DNA of 64,000 nt, from the NCBI RefSeq assembly GCF_004801415.1, contig NZ_SSNX01000001.1, positions 744,001 through 808,000 on the forward strand. The letters run 5' to 3'. The number at the start of each line of letters is the position of its first letter. Position 1 is the first letter of the stretch. The notes under the pieces are model-generated. The model saw only the letters and a program-made list of their open reading frames with translations, did no database searches and was not told where the DNA came from. The position numbers and the translations under genes are program-made. The stretch comes from Deinococcus sp. KSM4-11 (GTDB lineage: Bacteria > Deinococcota > Deinococci > Deinococcales > Deinococcaceae). This document shows positions 55,405 to 64,000 of this stretch, piece after piece.

Positions 55405-58260
55405 TCAGGTCGGCTTGGGCGACCACATGGCCACCCGCAGGGCATCGGACGGCCGCAGGTGACCGTTGATCTGGTCTGGTAAAAACGCGTGGACGATCTG
55501 GCGGGCCTCTGGACATGCGGCTTCCAGGGCCAGGGCCGTCTCGCGCCAGATCCCCGCCCGGAACGGCTGGAGGGCCGGTTCCTGCACCATTTCCCGCACC
55601 CAGCTCAGCGTTTTAAGTCCGTCGCTGATCGTCGCGCGGGCTTCCAGGGCCACGAGTTGCGCCATGAGGCCCGGATCGGGCTGGGCGAGGGCGTCGGTTC
55701 CCTGCACACGCCGGAGCAGCACGTGCGCGCGGTTGATCTCGGCCAGGGCGTCGCCGGGTTGGCCCTGGCGCAGCAGGGTCTCGGCCCGCTGGGCACGCGC
55801 CTGGGCTTCCTCGTACGGATGTGTGGCCAGACCCAGGGCCACGTCGCAGGACCCCAGGGCGGCACGGGCATCCGGATCGGCCAGGGCGCGGCTGAGGTGC
55901 ATGTCGAAGGTCAGGATCGACTCCCGGTCGGTGCTGCCGGTCGTCTCCCCGATCAGCTCATCCAGCAGGTGTCGGGCGTGCTGAAGGTCTGGATGGTCGT
56001 GCGTGGGGCCGCTCAACGGCTGGAGGTACGGCACTCCCAGCCCCCGCGTGAGGGAGGCCAGCGCCAGCCTGTAGCGGGTGCGGCGCTCCCGGTAGCGGGT
56101 CTCGGCGGGCCGGGCATCGCTGCGGCCCAGCAGATCCAGCGCCTGCATCCCCTGCACGAGTGCTTCATCCGGTCGCCCCAGGGCCAGCAGGATGGGCAGG
56201 CCCTCGGACAACAGGCGCGCGCGGGAAATACTGTCGGCCCGGCGGCGCTCCTCATACGGCACGAGGGCCAGGGCCTGCTCGAGCTGCCCTGCCGCCCTGG
56301 CCGGATAGCCCAGACGCCGGAGGGCCGTGGCGCTGCGGGCCAGCACGCGGGCGGTCTCCTCGTCGGCCCCTCCAGCCGCGACCAGACGTGCGGCCGCGTC
56401 GAGGAGGGCATCTAGCGCCGCCTGGGGCTGACCCACGCGCAGGCGCAGGTCGCCCTCCTGGTAGCGGGCCCGTGCGGACAGGAGCGGGCTGCTCGCTGGC
56501 ACCGCCCGAAGCTCCCGCATGGCCTCGTCCCAGCGGCCCGCGTCCTTGGCGATCAACCCCCGCCACAGCTGGGCACGTGGGCCGCCGACCGCGGTGCGGG
56601 GATCGGCGGCTGCCCGCGTGGCGGCCGCCAGGTCGCCCTGCCAGCGGGCCAGGGCGGCCTCTACCAGCAGGGCGTCAGCCTGGGCAGCGACACTCCACGG
56701 ATCGGCGGCGTCCATCAACGACACGTCGGGGTGCTCCAGCTGACGGCGCGCGGATTCCATGCCGCCGCCCTCCAGGCTGCTCTCGGCGAGCTTGACACGG
56801 GCCCACGCGCGCACCGGATCGCGAGGGGACTCGAGCAGGGTGAACAGGGCGTCCCGCAGGCGGGGCTCACTGTATTCACCCCGGCCCGCATGGTGGGTCA
56901 CGACAGCCCGGGCCAGCCGTTCCCGGTGGGTGAGACTGGTCGCCCGCCGGATCAGGGGCCACAGGGGCGGCAGGTAGCGGGCATCGTCCGGATGATCCTG
57001 AATGGCGGTGGTCAGGGCGGGCCAGTCGCTCAGCTGGGCAAGGGCGGCCAGCCGGTAACGGGTGAGGCTGGCATCATTGATCGCGGCGATCCGCTCATAC
57101 ACGGCCCTCGTGGCGGCGCGTGGAGTGGTGGCCCACGCGGCCCGCAGCACCGGAGTGGACAGGGAGCCGCCGTCGTCGGTGCGGCGCAGGAGGGCCCGCG
57201 CATGGGGCGGAAGCGCCTGCGCGCCCATGCCCAGAGCCGCGTGCAGGAGCGGCTCTGGCCATGGGGCGTCCGGTTCGCCCAGCATGACGCCATCCAGGGC
57301 AGCAGCCGCCTCGACCAGCCGACGGGTGTCGGGATCGGAGCGGAGGTTACCCGCGTCCGTGTCGCCGGAGCGCAGACGGACCAGCAGTGCGAGGCGATCC
57401 AGGTGTCGGCCGGTCTCCCGCACCAGCACGTCTGCTTCGGTCTGGGTCACGCCCAGGCTCCCCATAAGATATACGCGCGCCTCGGCCGTCGTCGGGGGTC
57501 GCAGGTCGATGACCTCGACCGGCGTGTTCTCCAGGCCACGTCTCGACTCGCTGGCGAGCAGGATGGAAACGCCAGCACGCACACACGCGAACAGGGTGGT
57601 CGACGCCCAGGCAGCCGGACTGAGCTGCGTTCCATCGGGGGCACGGGGCGGCTGACCCGCGAAGGTGAGGTCGTCCGTGACCCGCACCAGCACCGCCCCG
57701 GAATCGGGGAGGACGGCGCGCAGTGCATCGACCTGGGCCTGCGCCTGAACCGCGTACGACGCACCTGGACTCGCGTCGAAGGGCAGGAGCTGCGACGCGT
57801 CTCCTGTCAGGCCGAGCCGGGTCACTGGAATTCCACGTTCGACCAGCGCCTCCTCGACCTTGTCGAGCAGCACCGTCTTCCCTGCCCCGGGCCGGCCGGT
57901 CACAATCAGACGCGGGGCGCGGCCCGCACGGACACCGGCCAGGAACTGCTTGTAGGCCCGCTTCTTCGAGCGTCCCAGCAGGTGAAGTTCATCGGGCAGA
58001 CCTGGAGGTGCAGCGGGCTGATCGTGACCGGGCAAGACAGAGCCTACCTCCAACGCCAGGTCGCTGAAAATCTGGTGCAGGACAGTCTTGTCGGCCGCTG
58101 TTCCGATGTCACGGTAGACGATGTTGCGCAGCGCCGCCGGGTTCGCTCCCCGCGCCTTCATCTCCGCCTCCAGCCAGCGCAGACTCCCCCGCTGCTGACG
58201 TCCGGAGGCCGGAGGCGGCAGGCGGCGGCGCAGATCGGCCAGCACGTTCTTCCAGTCCAT
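55405..58260 (-). CDS. Large P-loop NTPase with TPR-like repeats (STAND-like)
   Basis: A 951-residue protein in three parts. Residues 1-95 are a helical N-terminal domain of no recognised family. Residues ~96-330 form an NTPase with Walker A GRPGAGKT (122-129) and Walker B AVLVRVTDD (189-197). The remaining ~600 residues are Ala/Leu/Arg-rich helical pairs, TPR-like, with low Cys content and no membrane helix. This is the layout of STAND signalling ATPases, where repeats sense a ligand and the N-terminus is the effector. No DNA-binding domain is evident. TAGTCT lies nine bases before the ATG. Confidence 0.7.
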   Translation of the reverse strand: MDWKNVLADLRRRLPPPASGRQQRGSLRWLEAEMKARGANPAALRNIVYRDIGTAADKTVLHQIFSDLALEVGSVLPGHDQPAAPPGLPDELHLLGRSKKRAYKQFLAGVRAGRAPRLIVTGRPGAGKTVLLDKVEEALVERGIPVTRLGLTGDASQLLPFDASPGASYAVQAQAQVDALRAVLPDSGAVLVRVTDDLTFAGQPPRAPDGTQLSPAAWASTTLFACVRAGVSILLASESRRGLENTPVEVIDLRPPTTAEARVYLMGSLGVTQTEADVLVRETGRHLDRLALLVRLRSGDTDAGNLRSDPDTRRLVEAAAALDGVMLGEPDAPWPEPLLHAALGMGAQALPPHARALLRRTDDGGSLSTPVLRAAWATTPRAATRAVYERIAAINDASLTRYRLAALAQLSDWPALTTAIQDHPDDARYLPPLWPLIRRATSLTHRERLARAVVTHHAGRGEYSEPRLRDALFTLLESPRDPVRAWARVKLAESSLEGGGMESARRQLEHPDVSLMDAADPWSVAAQADALLVEAALARWQGDLAAATRAAADPRTAVGGPRAQLWRGLIAKDAGRWDEAMRELRAVPASSPLLSARARYQEGDLRLRVGQPQAALDALLDAAARLVAAGGADEETARVLARSATALRRLGYPARAAGQLEQALALVPYEERRRADSISRARLLSEGLPILLALGRPDEALVQGMQALDLLGRSDARPAETRYRERRTRYRLALASLTRGLGVPYLQPLSGPTHDHPDLQHARHLLDELIGETTGSTDRESILTFDMHLSRALADPDARAALGSCDVALGLATHPYEEAQARAQRAETLLRQGQPGDALAEINRAHVLLRRVQGTDALAQPDPGLMAQLVALEARATISDGLKTLSWVREMVQEPALQPFRAGIWRETALALEAACPEARQIVHAFLPDQINGHLRPSDALRVAMWSPKPT

Positions 58261-58425
58261 GCTGTGCCGAGACTAACACCCCCGAGCCGGCGGCAAGGCT
58301 CCTGAACCGCGTCCAGAACAACCGACGGTTGCCGTGCCTGACGATTCCATCAGGTTTCGCAGGAGTGGTGGCATGTATACTTCGCCTCAGCTTTCACAGT
58401 CCACAGTCCCGCCGGAGGAGTTCCT

Positions 58426-59130
58426 ATGCGCACCATTGCCCTGTCCCTTGCCCTTGCCCTGACCGTTTCCTCCTCTGCCCAGAGCCAGTCGGCCGCCCAG
58501 GCCCTGTACGACCAGGGCAAGTGGCAGGAAGCCGCCACTGCTGCCGCCGCCCTAAACACCAGCGCGGGCCTGGCACTGGCCGCCCAGGCCACCACCGGCG
58601 GCGCGAGCCTGGCTCCGGACAACCAGAAGAAAGCCCTCTTCAGCAAAGCGCAGGACTACGCCAAGGCCGCGATCGCCAAGGATCCGAACAACGCCAATGC
58701 GTATTTCGAACTGGCGCGCGCCCAGGGCCGCCTCGCTCAGTTCGTGGGCGTGTTCCAGAGCCTGGGCCTCGCCAAGGACATGAAGGGCAACCTCGACAAG
58801 ACGATCGAGTTGAACCCAAAGCTGGCCGGTGCCTACGTCGCCCTGGGCCTGTGGAACGCCAATCTGGACTCGGGCGGCATCAAGGGTGCCATCGCCGTCC
58901 AGGCGACCGGCGCCAACCGCTCGCAGGTTGTTCCGAACTTCGAGAAGGCCATCACTCTGGAGCCGAACACGGCCATCCACAAGATCGAGTACGCCAACGC
59001 GCTGCTGCTCCAGGGCAAGAAGGCCGAGGCTGCCGCGCTGCTCGAAAAAGCGATCGCCCTGCCCGCCAACACCTTCTGGGAGAAGCGTGACCTGGAAGCG
59101 GCCAAGGCGACGCTCGCAAAACTGCGCTGA
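58426..59130 (+). CDS. Exported TPR-repeat protein
   Basis: A 234-residue protein. A signal peptide (IALSLALALTVSSSAQS) is followed by a helical body with TPR-like repeats (KDPNNANAYFELARAQG, LNPKLAGAYVALGLWNA, LEPNTAIHKIEYANALLLQG). Ala-rich. A strong GGAGGAG site and TATACT (58376-58381) support the start. It is probably periplasmic; partner unknown. It is divergent from the large NTPase. Confidence 0.75.
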   Translation: MRTIALSLALALTVSSSAQSQSAAQALYDQGKWQEAATAAAALNTSAGLALAAQATTGGASLAPDNQKKALFSKAQDYAKAAIAKDPNNANAYFELARAQGRLAQFVGVFQSLGLAKDMKGNLDKTIELNPKLAGAYVALGLWNANLDSGGIKGAIAVQATGANRSQVVPNFEKAITLEPNTAIHKIEYANALLLQGKKAEAAALLEKAIALPANTFWEKRDLEAAKATLAKLR

Positions 59131-59145
59131 AGCACACTTCATAAC

Positions 59146-59178
59146 CACGGGGCGGCCAGAACTTTCGGCTGCCCTGTG
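59146..59178 (+). terminator. Terminator-like hairpin after the TPR gene
   Basis: CACGGGGCGGCC and GGCTGCCCTGTG pair over 12 positions with two G-U wobbles and a nine-base loop, then GTTGT. The next 170 bases to the following gene show nothing clear. Confidence 0.6.
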
Positions 59179-59341
59179 TTGTACGAGGTCGGCGGAACCG
59201 ATGGAGAGTACAAACAACCCCTGGCCCGCGAGCTACCTGGGCTTCGACTCGGATGGGTTTGGAGCACCAACTTTTTGCTTGAGTTGCTTCCTGATGTGCA
59301 GAATCTGCACCAAATCCATCTGAGTTCCGCCTGACTTGCAT

Positions 59342-59347
59342 TACAGT
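59342..59347 (+). promoter_or_regulatory. -10 box for leaderless phzF-like gene
   Basis: TACAGT, six bases, then ATG at 59354. Confidence 0.5.
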
Positions 59348-59353
59348 GACCGT

Positions 59354-60235
59354 ATGATCGCGTACAGCGAAGTCTGGGCCTTCACGGAGACGCCCGGTCA
59401 GGGGAACCGGGCGGGCGTGGTGCTGGACGCTGCCGAACTCAGCGACGCTGACATGCAGGCGCTGGCCACCTTTCTGGAGGCGCCGGAAACGGTGTTTGTG
59501 ATCCGAATAGGCGACGGCCGGGTGCGTGTTCGCTACTTCACGCCCACGCAGGAAGTGGAGTTCTGCGGACACGCCACCGTCGCCCTGGGGCTGATGCTCG
59601 CGCAGGCCGGACACTGGGAGGGCGAGGCCCTGGAACTGGAGACCCTGTCGGGTCGGGTGCCACTGCGACTGGTCAGCGAGGCCGGGGTGCCTGCCCAGGT
59701 GTGGATGCGCCATAGACGCCATGAGTCCCGGCTGTTGCCGCCCAGCCTGCGGGCACGTCTGGCCGACGCGCTGGGTATCAGCGACCGCATGATTCACCGG
59801 GGCCTGCCGATGGCGGTGGCCACCAGCGGGCTGTGGTCGGCCTTCGTGCCCCTGCTGGACGCCGTAATCCTGGACGCCCTGGAACCGGACTTTCCGGCCA
59901 TCGAGGCGCTCTGTTTGGAACTGGGCGTCAGTTCGATCTACGCCTACACGCCGATGGGCGTCAACCGCTTCGCGTCACGGGATTTCGCGCCGCTGCTGGG
60001 CATCCCGGAAGATCCCGTCACGGGCAGCGCAGCCGGGGCCCTGATGGGCCTGCTGGCCTCGCACGGTCGGCTGCCCGTTCGGGCGAACCGGGCTGTGGGT
60101 GTGGTCTATCAGGGTCACACGCTGGGGACTCCCGGCGAGGTCGAGGTGGAAGTCGAACTGGAGGACACGCGGGTGGTGGCGGTGCATGTGGGTGGCTGCG
60201 CCGTACTCGACCGGGAAGGACTGTGGCGCCCCTGA
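59354..60235 (+). CDS. PhzF-family isomerase
   Basis: A 293-residue PhzF-like protein of the diaminopimelate-epimerase fold. [11 protein letters not shown], the catalytic Glu in [27 protein letters not shown] and [14 protein letters not shown] are the family landmarks. PhzF itself isomerises a phenazine precursor; most relatives have unknown substrates. No phenazine genes are near, so only the family is assigned. Confidence 0.85.
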   Translation: MIAYSEVWAFTETPGQGNRAGVVLDAAELSDADMQALATFLEAPETVFVIRIGDGRVRVRYFTPTQEVEFCGHATVALGLMLAQAGHWEGEALELETLSGRVPLRLVSEAGVPAQVWMRHRRHESRLLPPSLRARLADALGISDRMIHRGLPMAVATSGLWSAFVPLLDAVILDALEPDFPAIEALCLELGVSSIYAYTPMGVNRFASRDFAPLLGIPEDPVTGSAAGALMGLLASHGRLPVRANRAVGVVYQGHTLGTPGEVEVEVELEDTRVVAVHVGGCAVLDREGLWRP

Positions 60236-60291
60236 GCGGCCCAGCGGCCGAGCTGTCCATGTTCTGAAGTCGGAACCGTTGGCCCGCCGCC

Positions 60292-60297
60292 TAGACT
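60292..60297 (+). promoter_or_regulatory. -10 box for leaderless Cof-type HAD gene
   Basis: TAGACT, seven bases, then ATG at 60305. Confidence 0.5.
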
Positions 60298-60304
60298 GGC
60301 CGGG

Positions 60305-61099
60305 ATGCTTGGACTGATCTGTGTGGACGTAGACGGCACCCTGGTGGGCAGCGGGAATGTCGTTCGAGATGACGTGTGGGCGGCGCTGGCGGACGCCCGG
60401 GCGCGGGGCGTCCGAATTGCGCTGTGCTCCGGCCGACCGGCGCTCGGGAATGCGCTGGCGTACGCGTTGAGGCTCGACGGGGACGGCTGGCACGTCTTCC
60501 AGAATGGCGCGAGCATCGTGAACGTTGGCTCGCACGAGAGTCTCTCGGAACCCATGCCCGACGGGTCGGTCGCGTCGCTGCTGGGCCATGCCCACGCCGT
60601 GAACCGGCTGCTCGAGGTCTACACCGACACAGAATTCGCCATCTCGCAACCGGGAATTCTGGCCGAGCGACATGCTGCTCTGCTGGGCCTGCCGTATGAA
60701 CCCCGCTCGCCAGAATCGCTGGATGGAACGGTCGTGCGCGCGCAGTGGGTGGTGCCCCTCGCCGAACAGGAGCAGGTGATGGCCGAGCCGCACGACGGCC
60801 TGGCCCTGCATCCGGCGGGAAGTCCGGCCATGCCGGACACCATGTTCATCTCGATCACGAAGGCAGGCATCGGGAAGGGCGTCGCGATTCGCAAGGTCGC
60901 GCAGCGGTACGGGCTGGACATGGAACGCGTGATGATGGTCGGAGACGGTGAAAACGATATCGCGGCCATGAACGTCGTGGGCCACCCGGTGGCCATGGGC
61001 AATGCCGTGGCCGCCGCCGTTTCGGCCTCACGGTACCGGGTCGGCCATGTGGACGCCGGTGGCCTGCGTGAAGCGGTCGAGCTGGCCCTCACGCTGTAG
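60305..61099 (+). CDS. Cof-type HAD phosphatase
   Basis: A 264-residue HAD IIB phosphatase: [13 protein letters not shown] (motif I), ALCSGRP (motif II), a C2-type cap, [20 protein letters not shown] (motif III Lys) and [12 protein letters not shown] (motif IV). Such enzymes dephosphorylate sugar phosphates or flavin/PLP precursors; the substrate here is unknown. Confidence 0.87.
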   Translation: MLGLICVDVDGTLVGSGNVVRDDVWAALADARARGVRIALCSGRPALGNALAYALRLDGDGWHVFQNGASIVNVGSHESLSEPMPDGSVASLLGHAHAVNRLLEVYTDTEFAISQPGILAERHAALLGLPYEPRSPESLDGTVVRAQWVVPLAEQEQVMAEPHDGLALHPAGSPAMPDTMFISITKAGIGKGVAIRKVAQRYGLDMERVMMVGDGENDIAAMNVVGHPVAMGNAVAAAVSASRYRVGHVDAGGLREAVELALTL

Positions 61100-61150
61100 G
61101 CCGAGTACTGGTTTCCTTGCGAAGACAGCAGCAACCTGTCTGGCCCGCAC

Positions 61151-61156
61151 TATGGT
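61151..61156 (+). promoter_or_regulatory. -10 box for leaderless S10 peptidase gene
   Basis: TATGGT, six bases, then ATG at 61163. Confidence 0.5.
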
Positions 61157-61162
61157 TGGGCC

Positions 61163-62656
61163 ATGAGCGACGGCGAGCACCGGGGCAGCGAGAAGGACGC
61201 GATTCAGGACAAGCGGCACCAAGAGCCGCCAGCCGACGAAGTGGTCGTGACCCGGCATACGGTCACTGTCAGTGGACAGACCCTGGCCTACACCGTCACC
61301 ACGGGAACGGTGGTTCTGAGTGAGGAAGCCCATGGCAAGGACGGCGAATCCGAGGGAGTCCGGCCACGGGCGCGGGTGTTCTTCGTAGCTTACGCGCTGG
61401 ACGGTGACCACGATCCGCGCACCCGGCCGGTCACCTTCTCGTTCAACGGCGGGCCGGGCAGTTCCAGCGTGTGGCTGCACCTGGGTCTGCTTGGACCGCG
61501 CCGGGTGGTCATGGGCGACGCCGGTGCGCTGACCGGACCGCCCTACGACCTCACCGACAACGACTTCACGCTGCTGTCGGATTCCGATTTGGTCTTCATC
61601 GACCCGGTCAGCACCGGGTATTCCCGCGTGACGGATGGCGAGAAACCCGGCGACTTCCACGGCTTCAAGCGCGACATCGAATCGGTGGGGGACTTTATCC
61701 GCCTGTGGGTCAGCCGCGCCGGACGTTGGCTGAGCCCCAAGTTCCTGATCGGGGAGAGTTACGGCACGACCCGCGCCGCCGGCCTGAGCGGCTACCTGCA
61801 ACAGCGGCACGGGCTGTTCCTGAACGGGATCATGCTGGTCAGTTCGATCCTGGATTTCTCCACGGTGGATTTCACGCCGGGCCACGACCTGACATACGTG
61901 GTTCATCTTCCGACCCAGGTGGCAACGGCGTGGTACCACGGCGCGCTGGGCACTGGGCGCTCGCTTCCAGAGGTTCTGGCCGAAGCGGAAGCGTTCGCCG
62001 ACGGAAAGTACGCCTCAGCCCTGCACCTGGGCGCCCGGCTGGCTCCAGAGCAGCGTCAGGAGGTCGCCGAGACCTACGCGCGGCTGAGCGGCCTGAGCGT
62101 GGAGTTCATCCTGCGGTCGGATCTGCGGATCACGCTCGCGCGCTTCTGCAAGGAACTGCTGCGCGACCGCGACCTGACGGTCGGACGGCTGGACAGCCGG
62201 TTCACCGGGCTGGACCGCGATTCCGGCGGCTCCGAAGTCAGTTACGACCCGAGCATGAGCGCCATCCTGGGGCCGTACTCGGCCGCCATGAACCACTACG
62301 TCCGGGCAGAACTGGCCTTCGAGTCCGACCTGCCCTACGAGATCCTCACGGGCCGCGTGCGCCCCTGGAGTTACAAGGAATTCGAGAACCGCCACGTGCG
62401 CGTCTCAGACACGCTGCGGGAAGCCATGCACCACAACCAGCACCTGAAGGTGCTCGTGGCCTCGGGCTACTACGATTTCGCAACGCCCTACCACGCGACG
62501 CGGCACACCCTGGATCACCTGGCCCTGCATTCCAGCCTCCGGGGCAACGTCCGCGAGACCTTCTACGAGGCGGGCCACATGATGTACGTGCACCTGCCGA
62601 GCCTCGAACGCCTGTCAGGTGATCTGCGTGACTTCCTCGCCTGGGCGCGCGAGTGA
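61163..62656 (+). CDS. S10-family serine carboxypeptidase-like protein
   Basis: A 497-residue protein of the serine carboxypeptidase family. FNGGPGSSSVW binds substrate, GES199YG is the nucleophile, GYYDFATP the Asp and AGHMMYVH the His. S10 enzymes are mostly eukaryotic and act in acid compartments; bacterial members are fewer. The N-terminus is hydrophilic and has no signal peptide, unlike secreted relatives, so it may act in the cytosol. Stand-alone gene. Confidence 0.88.
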   Translation: MSDGEHRGSEKDAIQDKRHQEPPADEVVVTRHTVTVSGQTLAYTVTTGTVVLSEEAHGKDGESEGVRPRARVFFVAYALDGDHDPRTRPVTFSFNGGPGSSSVWLHLGLLGPRRVVMGDAGALTGPPYDLTDNDFTLLSDSDLVFIDPVSTGYSRVTDGEKPGDFHGFKRDIESVGDFIRLWVSRAGRWLSPKFLIGESYGTTRAAGLSGYLQQRHGLFLNGIMLVSSILDFSTVDFTPGHDLTYVVHLPTQVATAWYHGALGTGRSLPEVLAEAEAFADGKYASALHLGARLAPEQRQEVAETYARLSGLSVEFILRSDLRITLARFCKELLRDRDLTVGRLDSRFTGLDRDSGGSEVSYDPSMSAILGPYSAAMNHYVRAELAFESDLPYEILTGRVRPWSYKEFENRHVRVSDTLREAMHHNQHLKVLVASGYYDFATPYHATRHTLDHLALHSSLRGNVRETFYEAGHMMYVHLPSLERLSGDLRDFLAWARE

Positions 62657-62694
62657 GCCCGTACTGAAGGAGTCAGGTGCGGTCAGCAGCCCAT

Positions 62695-64000
62695 TCAGCG
62701 GTCAAGGACGGCGTTGATCGCCTCGATGATCCGGTCGCCATAGGCCTCAATGCGCTTCGGCCCCAGGCCGGGCAGTCCCTGAAGATGCGCGACCGAGCGT
62801 GGCTGACGGGCCGCCAGGGTCTCCAGCGCGGCGTTCGGGAAGATCACGAAGGCGCTGAGGCCCGTCTCTCGGGCCAACGTCTTGCGGAGGTCGCGCAGGG
62901 CGTCGGCGACCGCTGGATCGGGTTCCGAAGTCGTGGGTACATCAATTAGAGGCGCGGGCGGCGCCGCCGGCCGGGGTTTGAGCAGGCCCAGCACGGCGGT
63001 GTTGCTGCGTGCCCCGAGTTCCATGGGGGTGGGCGGGCGCGATGGCCGAACCATGCCATCCGAGTGATCGCGCACGATCCCGAGCACCTCGTCCCCGAAG
63101 TCGGCAAGTTTGCGCTGCCCCACGCCGCTGACCGTACCGAGCGTGGCAAGACTGCCAGGCCGCAGCTCCGCGATGCCCTTCAGGGAAGCGTCGGTGAAGA
63201 TCACGTAGGGCGGCACGGCCAGTTCGCGGGCCTTCCCCAGCCGCCACGCGCGCAGGGCCTCGAACAGCGGCTGGTCGTGGGCGTCCACCGGCGCCCGTCC
63301 GGCCGTGCTCCGCGTACGCTCGCGTTCGCGCTTCGTGACATGGGGCACCAGCGTGTCCTCCCGCAGGGCCAGGGTCGTCTCGCCTTTGAGCAGAGCGCGG
63401 GCCTTGCCGGTCGCGCTGAGGCCGTGGTGTTCCCCCGCCGCGAGGTAGCCCAGGCTCACGAGCTGCCGGATCACACTGCGCCACGTCTTCTCGTCATGGG
63501 CCGCGCCGACGCCGAAGGTGGGCAGGGTGTGGTGGTTCATGGCGAGGACCTTCTCGGTGGAATGGCCCAGCAGGATGTCGGTCAGGTGGGCCGCCCCGAA
63601 GCGGTTGCCGCTGCGGATCGCGGCGGACAGGGCCATCTGCGCCTCACGGGTCATGTCACGAACCTGCGGCGGGTTCAGGCATACGTCGCAGTTCCCGCAG
63701 GGCAACGGGTAGTCCTCGCCGAAGTACGCGAGGAGCATCTGCCTGCGGCAGGTGGCCGCCTCGCAGTACGTGAGCAGCGCGTCGAGTTTCCCGGCCTCCA
63801 CGCGCTTGACCTCCTCGGGGGCGTCGCTGGAGGCGAGCATTCGGCGCACGTTGACCACGTCCGCGAGGCCGTACACCATCCACGCCGTGCTCGGCAGACC
63901 GTCACGGCCCGCCCGGCCCGTTTCCTGGTAGTAGCCTTCCATGCTCTTGGGCAGATCCAGATGGGCCACGAAGCGAACATTCGGCTTGTCGATGCCCATG
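62695..64000 (-). CDS. recQ: ATP-dependent DNA helicase RecQ (5' partial)
   Basis: The frame runs off the right edge, so the first helicase motifs are missing. Visible parts: motif V/VI region [11 protein letters not shown] and [10 protein letters not shown], a zinc site ([10 protein letters not shown] ... PCGNCDVC), the winged-helix RQC domain, then two HRDC domains (about 63280-63070 and 62920-62700) joined by a Pro-rich linker. D. radiodurans RecQ is known for three HRDC domains; only two are present here. RecQ unwinds recombination and repair intermediates. Confidence 0.93.
   Translation of the reverse strand, partial: MGIDKPNVRFVAHLDLPKSMEGYYQETGRAGRDGLPSTAWMVYGLADVVNVRRMLASSDAPEEVKRVEAGKLDALLTYCEAATCRRQMLLAYFGEDYPLPCGNCDVCLNPPQVRDMTREAQMALSAAIRSGNRFGAAHLTDILLGHSTEKVLAMNHHTLPTFGVGAAHDEKTWRSVIRQLVSLGYLAAGEHHGLSATGKARALLKGETTLALREDTLVPHVTKRERERTRSTAGRAPVDAHDQPLFEALRAWRLGKARELAVPPYVIFTDASLKGIAELRPGSLATLGTVSGVGQRKLADFGDEVLGIVRDHSDGMVRPSRPPTPMELGARSNTAVLGLLKPRPAAPPAPLIDVPTTSEPDPAVADALRDLRKTLARETGLSAFVIFPNAALETLAARQPRSVAHLQGLPGLGPKRIEAYGDRIIEAINAVLDR

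Noticed and set aside
56731..58305. 524-codon plus-strand frame over the large NTPase
   Set aside because: Antisense shadow; the minus-strand frame has Walker motifs and continuous helical repeats.

Overview
The window reads as chromosomal DNA of a Deinococcus species. The DNA is GC-rich and densely packed, with many ATGA/GTGA/TTGA stop-start overlaps. Several genes have a TAnnnT box only 6-7 bases before the start codon, the leaderless layout known from Deinococcus. The gene set also fits: BshA for bacillithiol, UvrC, RecQ with tandem HRDC domains, AsnRS beside a bacterial-type AspRS, and a long eukaryote-like IleRS. I see no prophage, insertion sequence, CRISPR array, rRNA or tRNA. The window starts inside a WecA/MraY-like gene and ends inside recQ. 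Region by region: 1-2.7 kb is a cell-surface precursor and lipid kinase operon (WecA-like, wecB, lipid kinase). 2.8-7.3 kb has asnS and a gap-pgk-tpiA glycolytic operon with a long hairpin between gap and pgk. 7.4-12.7 kb has a YceI protein, lysC, a PAP2 phosphatase, a small helical protein and uvrC. 12.9-17.7 kb is a five-gene unit (HAD, M19 dipeptidase, SH3-NlpC/P60 endopeptidase, Ala-Glu epimerase, Gfo/Idh oxidoreductase) that looks like murein-peptide salvage. 17.9-22.4 kb has a class V aminotransferase, an odd metallophosphoesterase, lnt and a Xer-type tyrosine recombinase with a dif-like site directly upstream. 22.5-27.2 kb has a lipid kinase, a small lipoprotein and hisS-aspS. 27.2-33.6 kb has two tandem alpha/beta hydrolases, pdxST and a rho / LysM-M23 peptidase / response-regulator unit. 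33.6-42.6 kb has a T-box-controlled ileS, a DegV protein, bshA behind a short coupled leader ORF, and sucCD. 42.7-53.2 kb has peptidases, an RlpA-like protein, a YbjN protein, pepF, an MFS exporter, trpBA, gluQ and a ParA plus ribbon-helix-helix pair. 53.2-64 kb has a PIG-L deacetylase, small unknowns, a 951-residue P-loop/TPR protein, a secreted TPR protein, PhzF, Cof-type HAD, an S10 carboxypeptidase and recQ. The most notable points are: a family of six ~42-bp dispersed intergenic elements sharing GTGA-N6-TCAC plus a third half-site; an 11-6-11 dif-like site abutting the tyrosine recombinase gene; an IleRS whose HIGH signature is rearranged to GIHH, downstream of an isoleucine T-box; and short leader ORFs whose stop codons overlap the starts of rho, bshA and an MFS gene. 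All calls come from reading the sequence and the translations; no database search was run.
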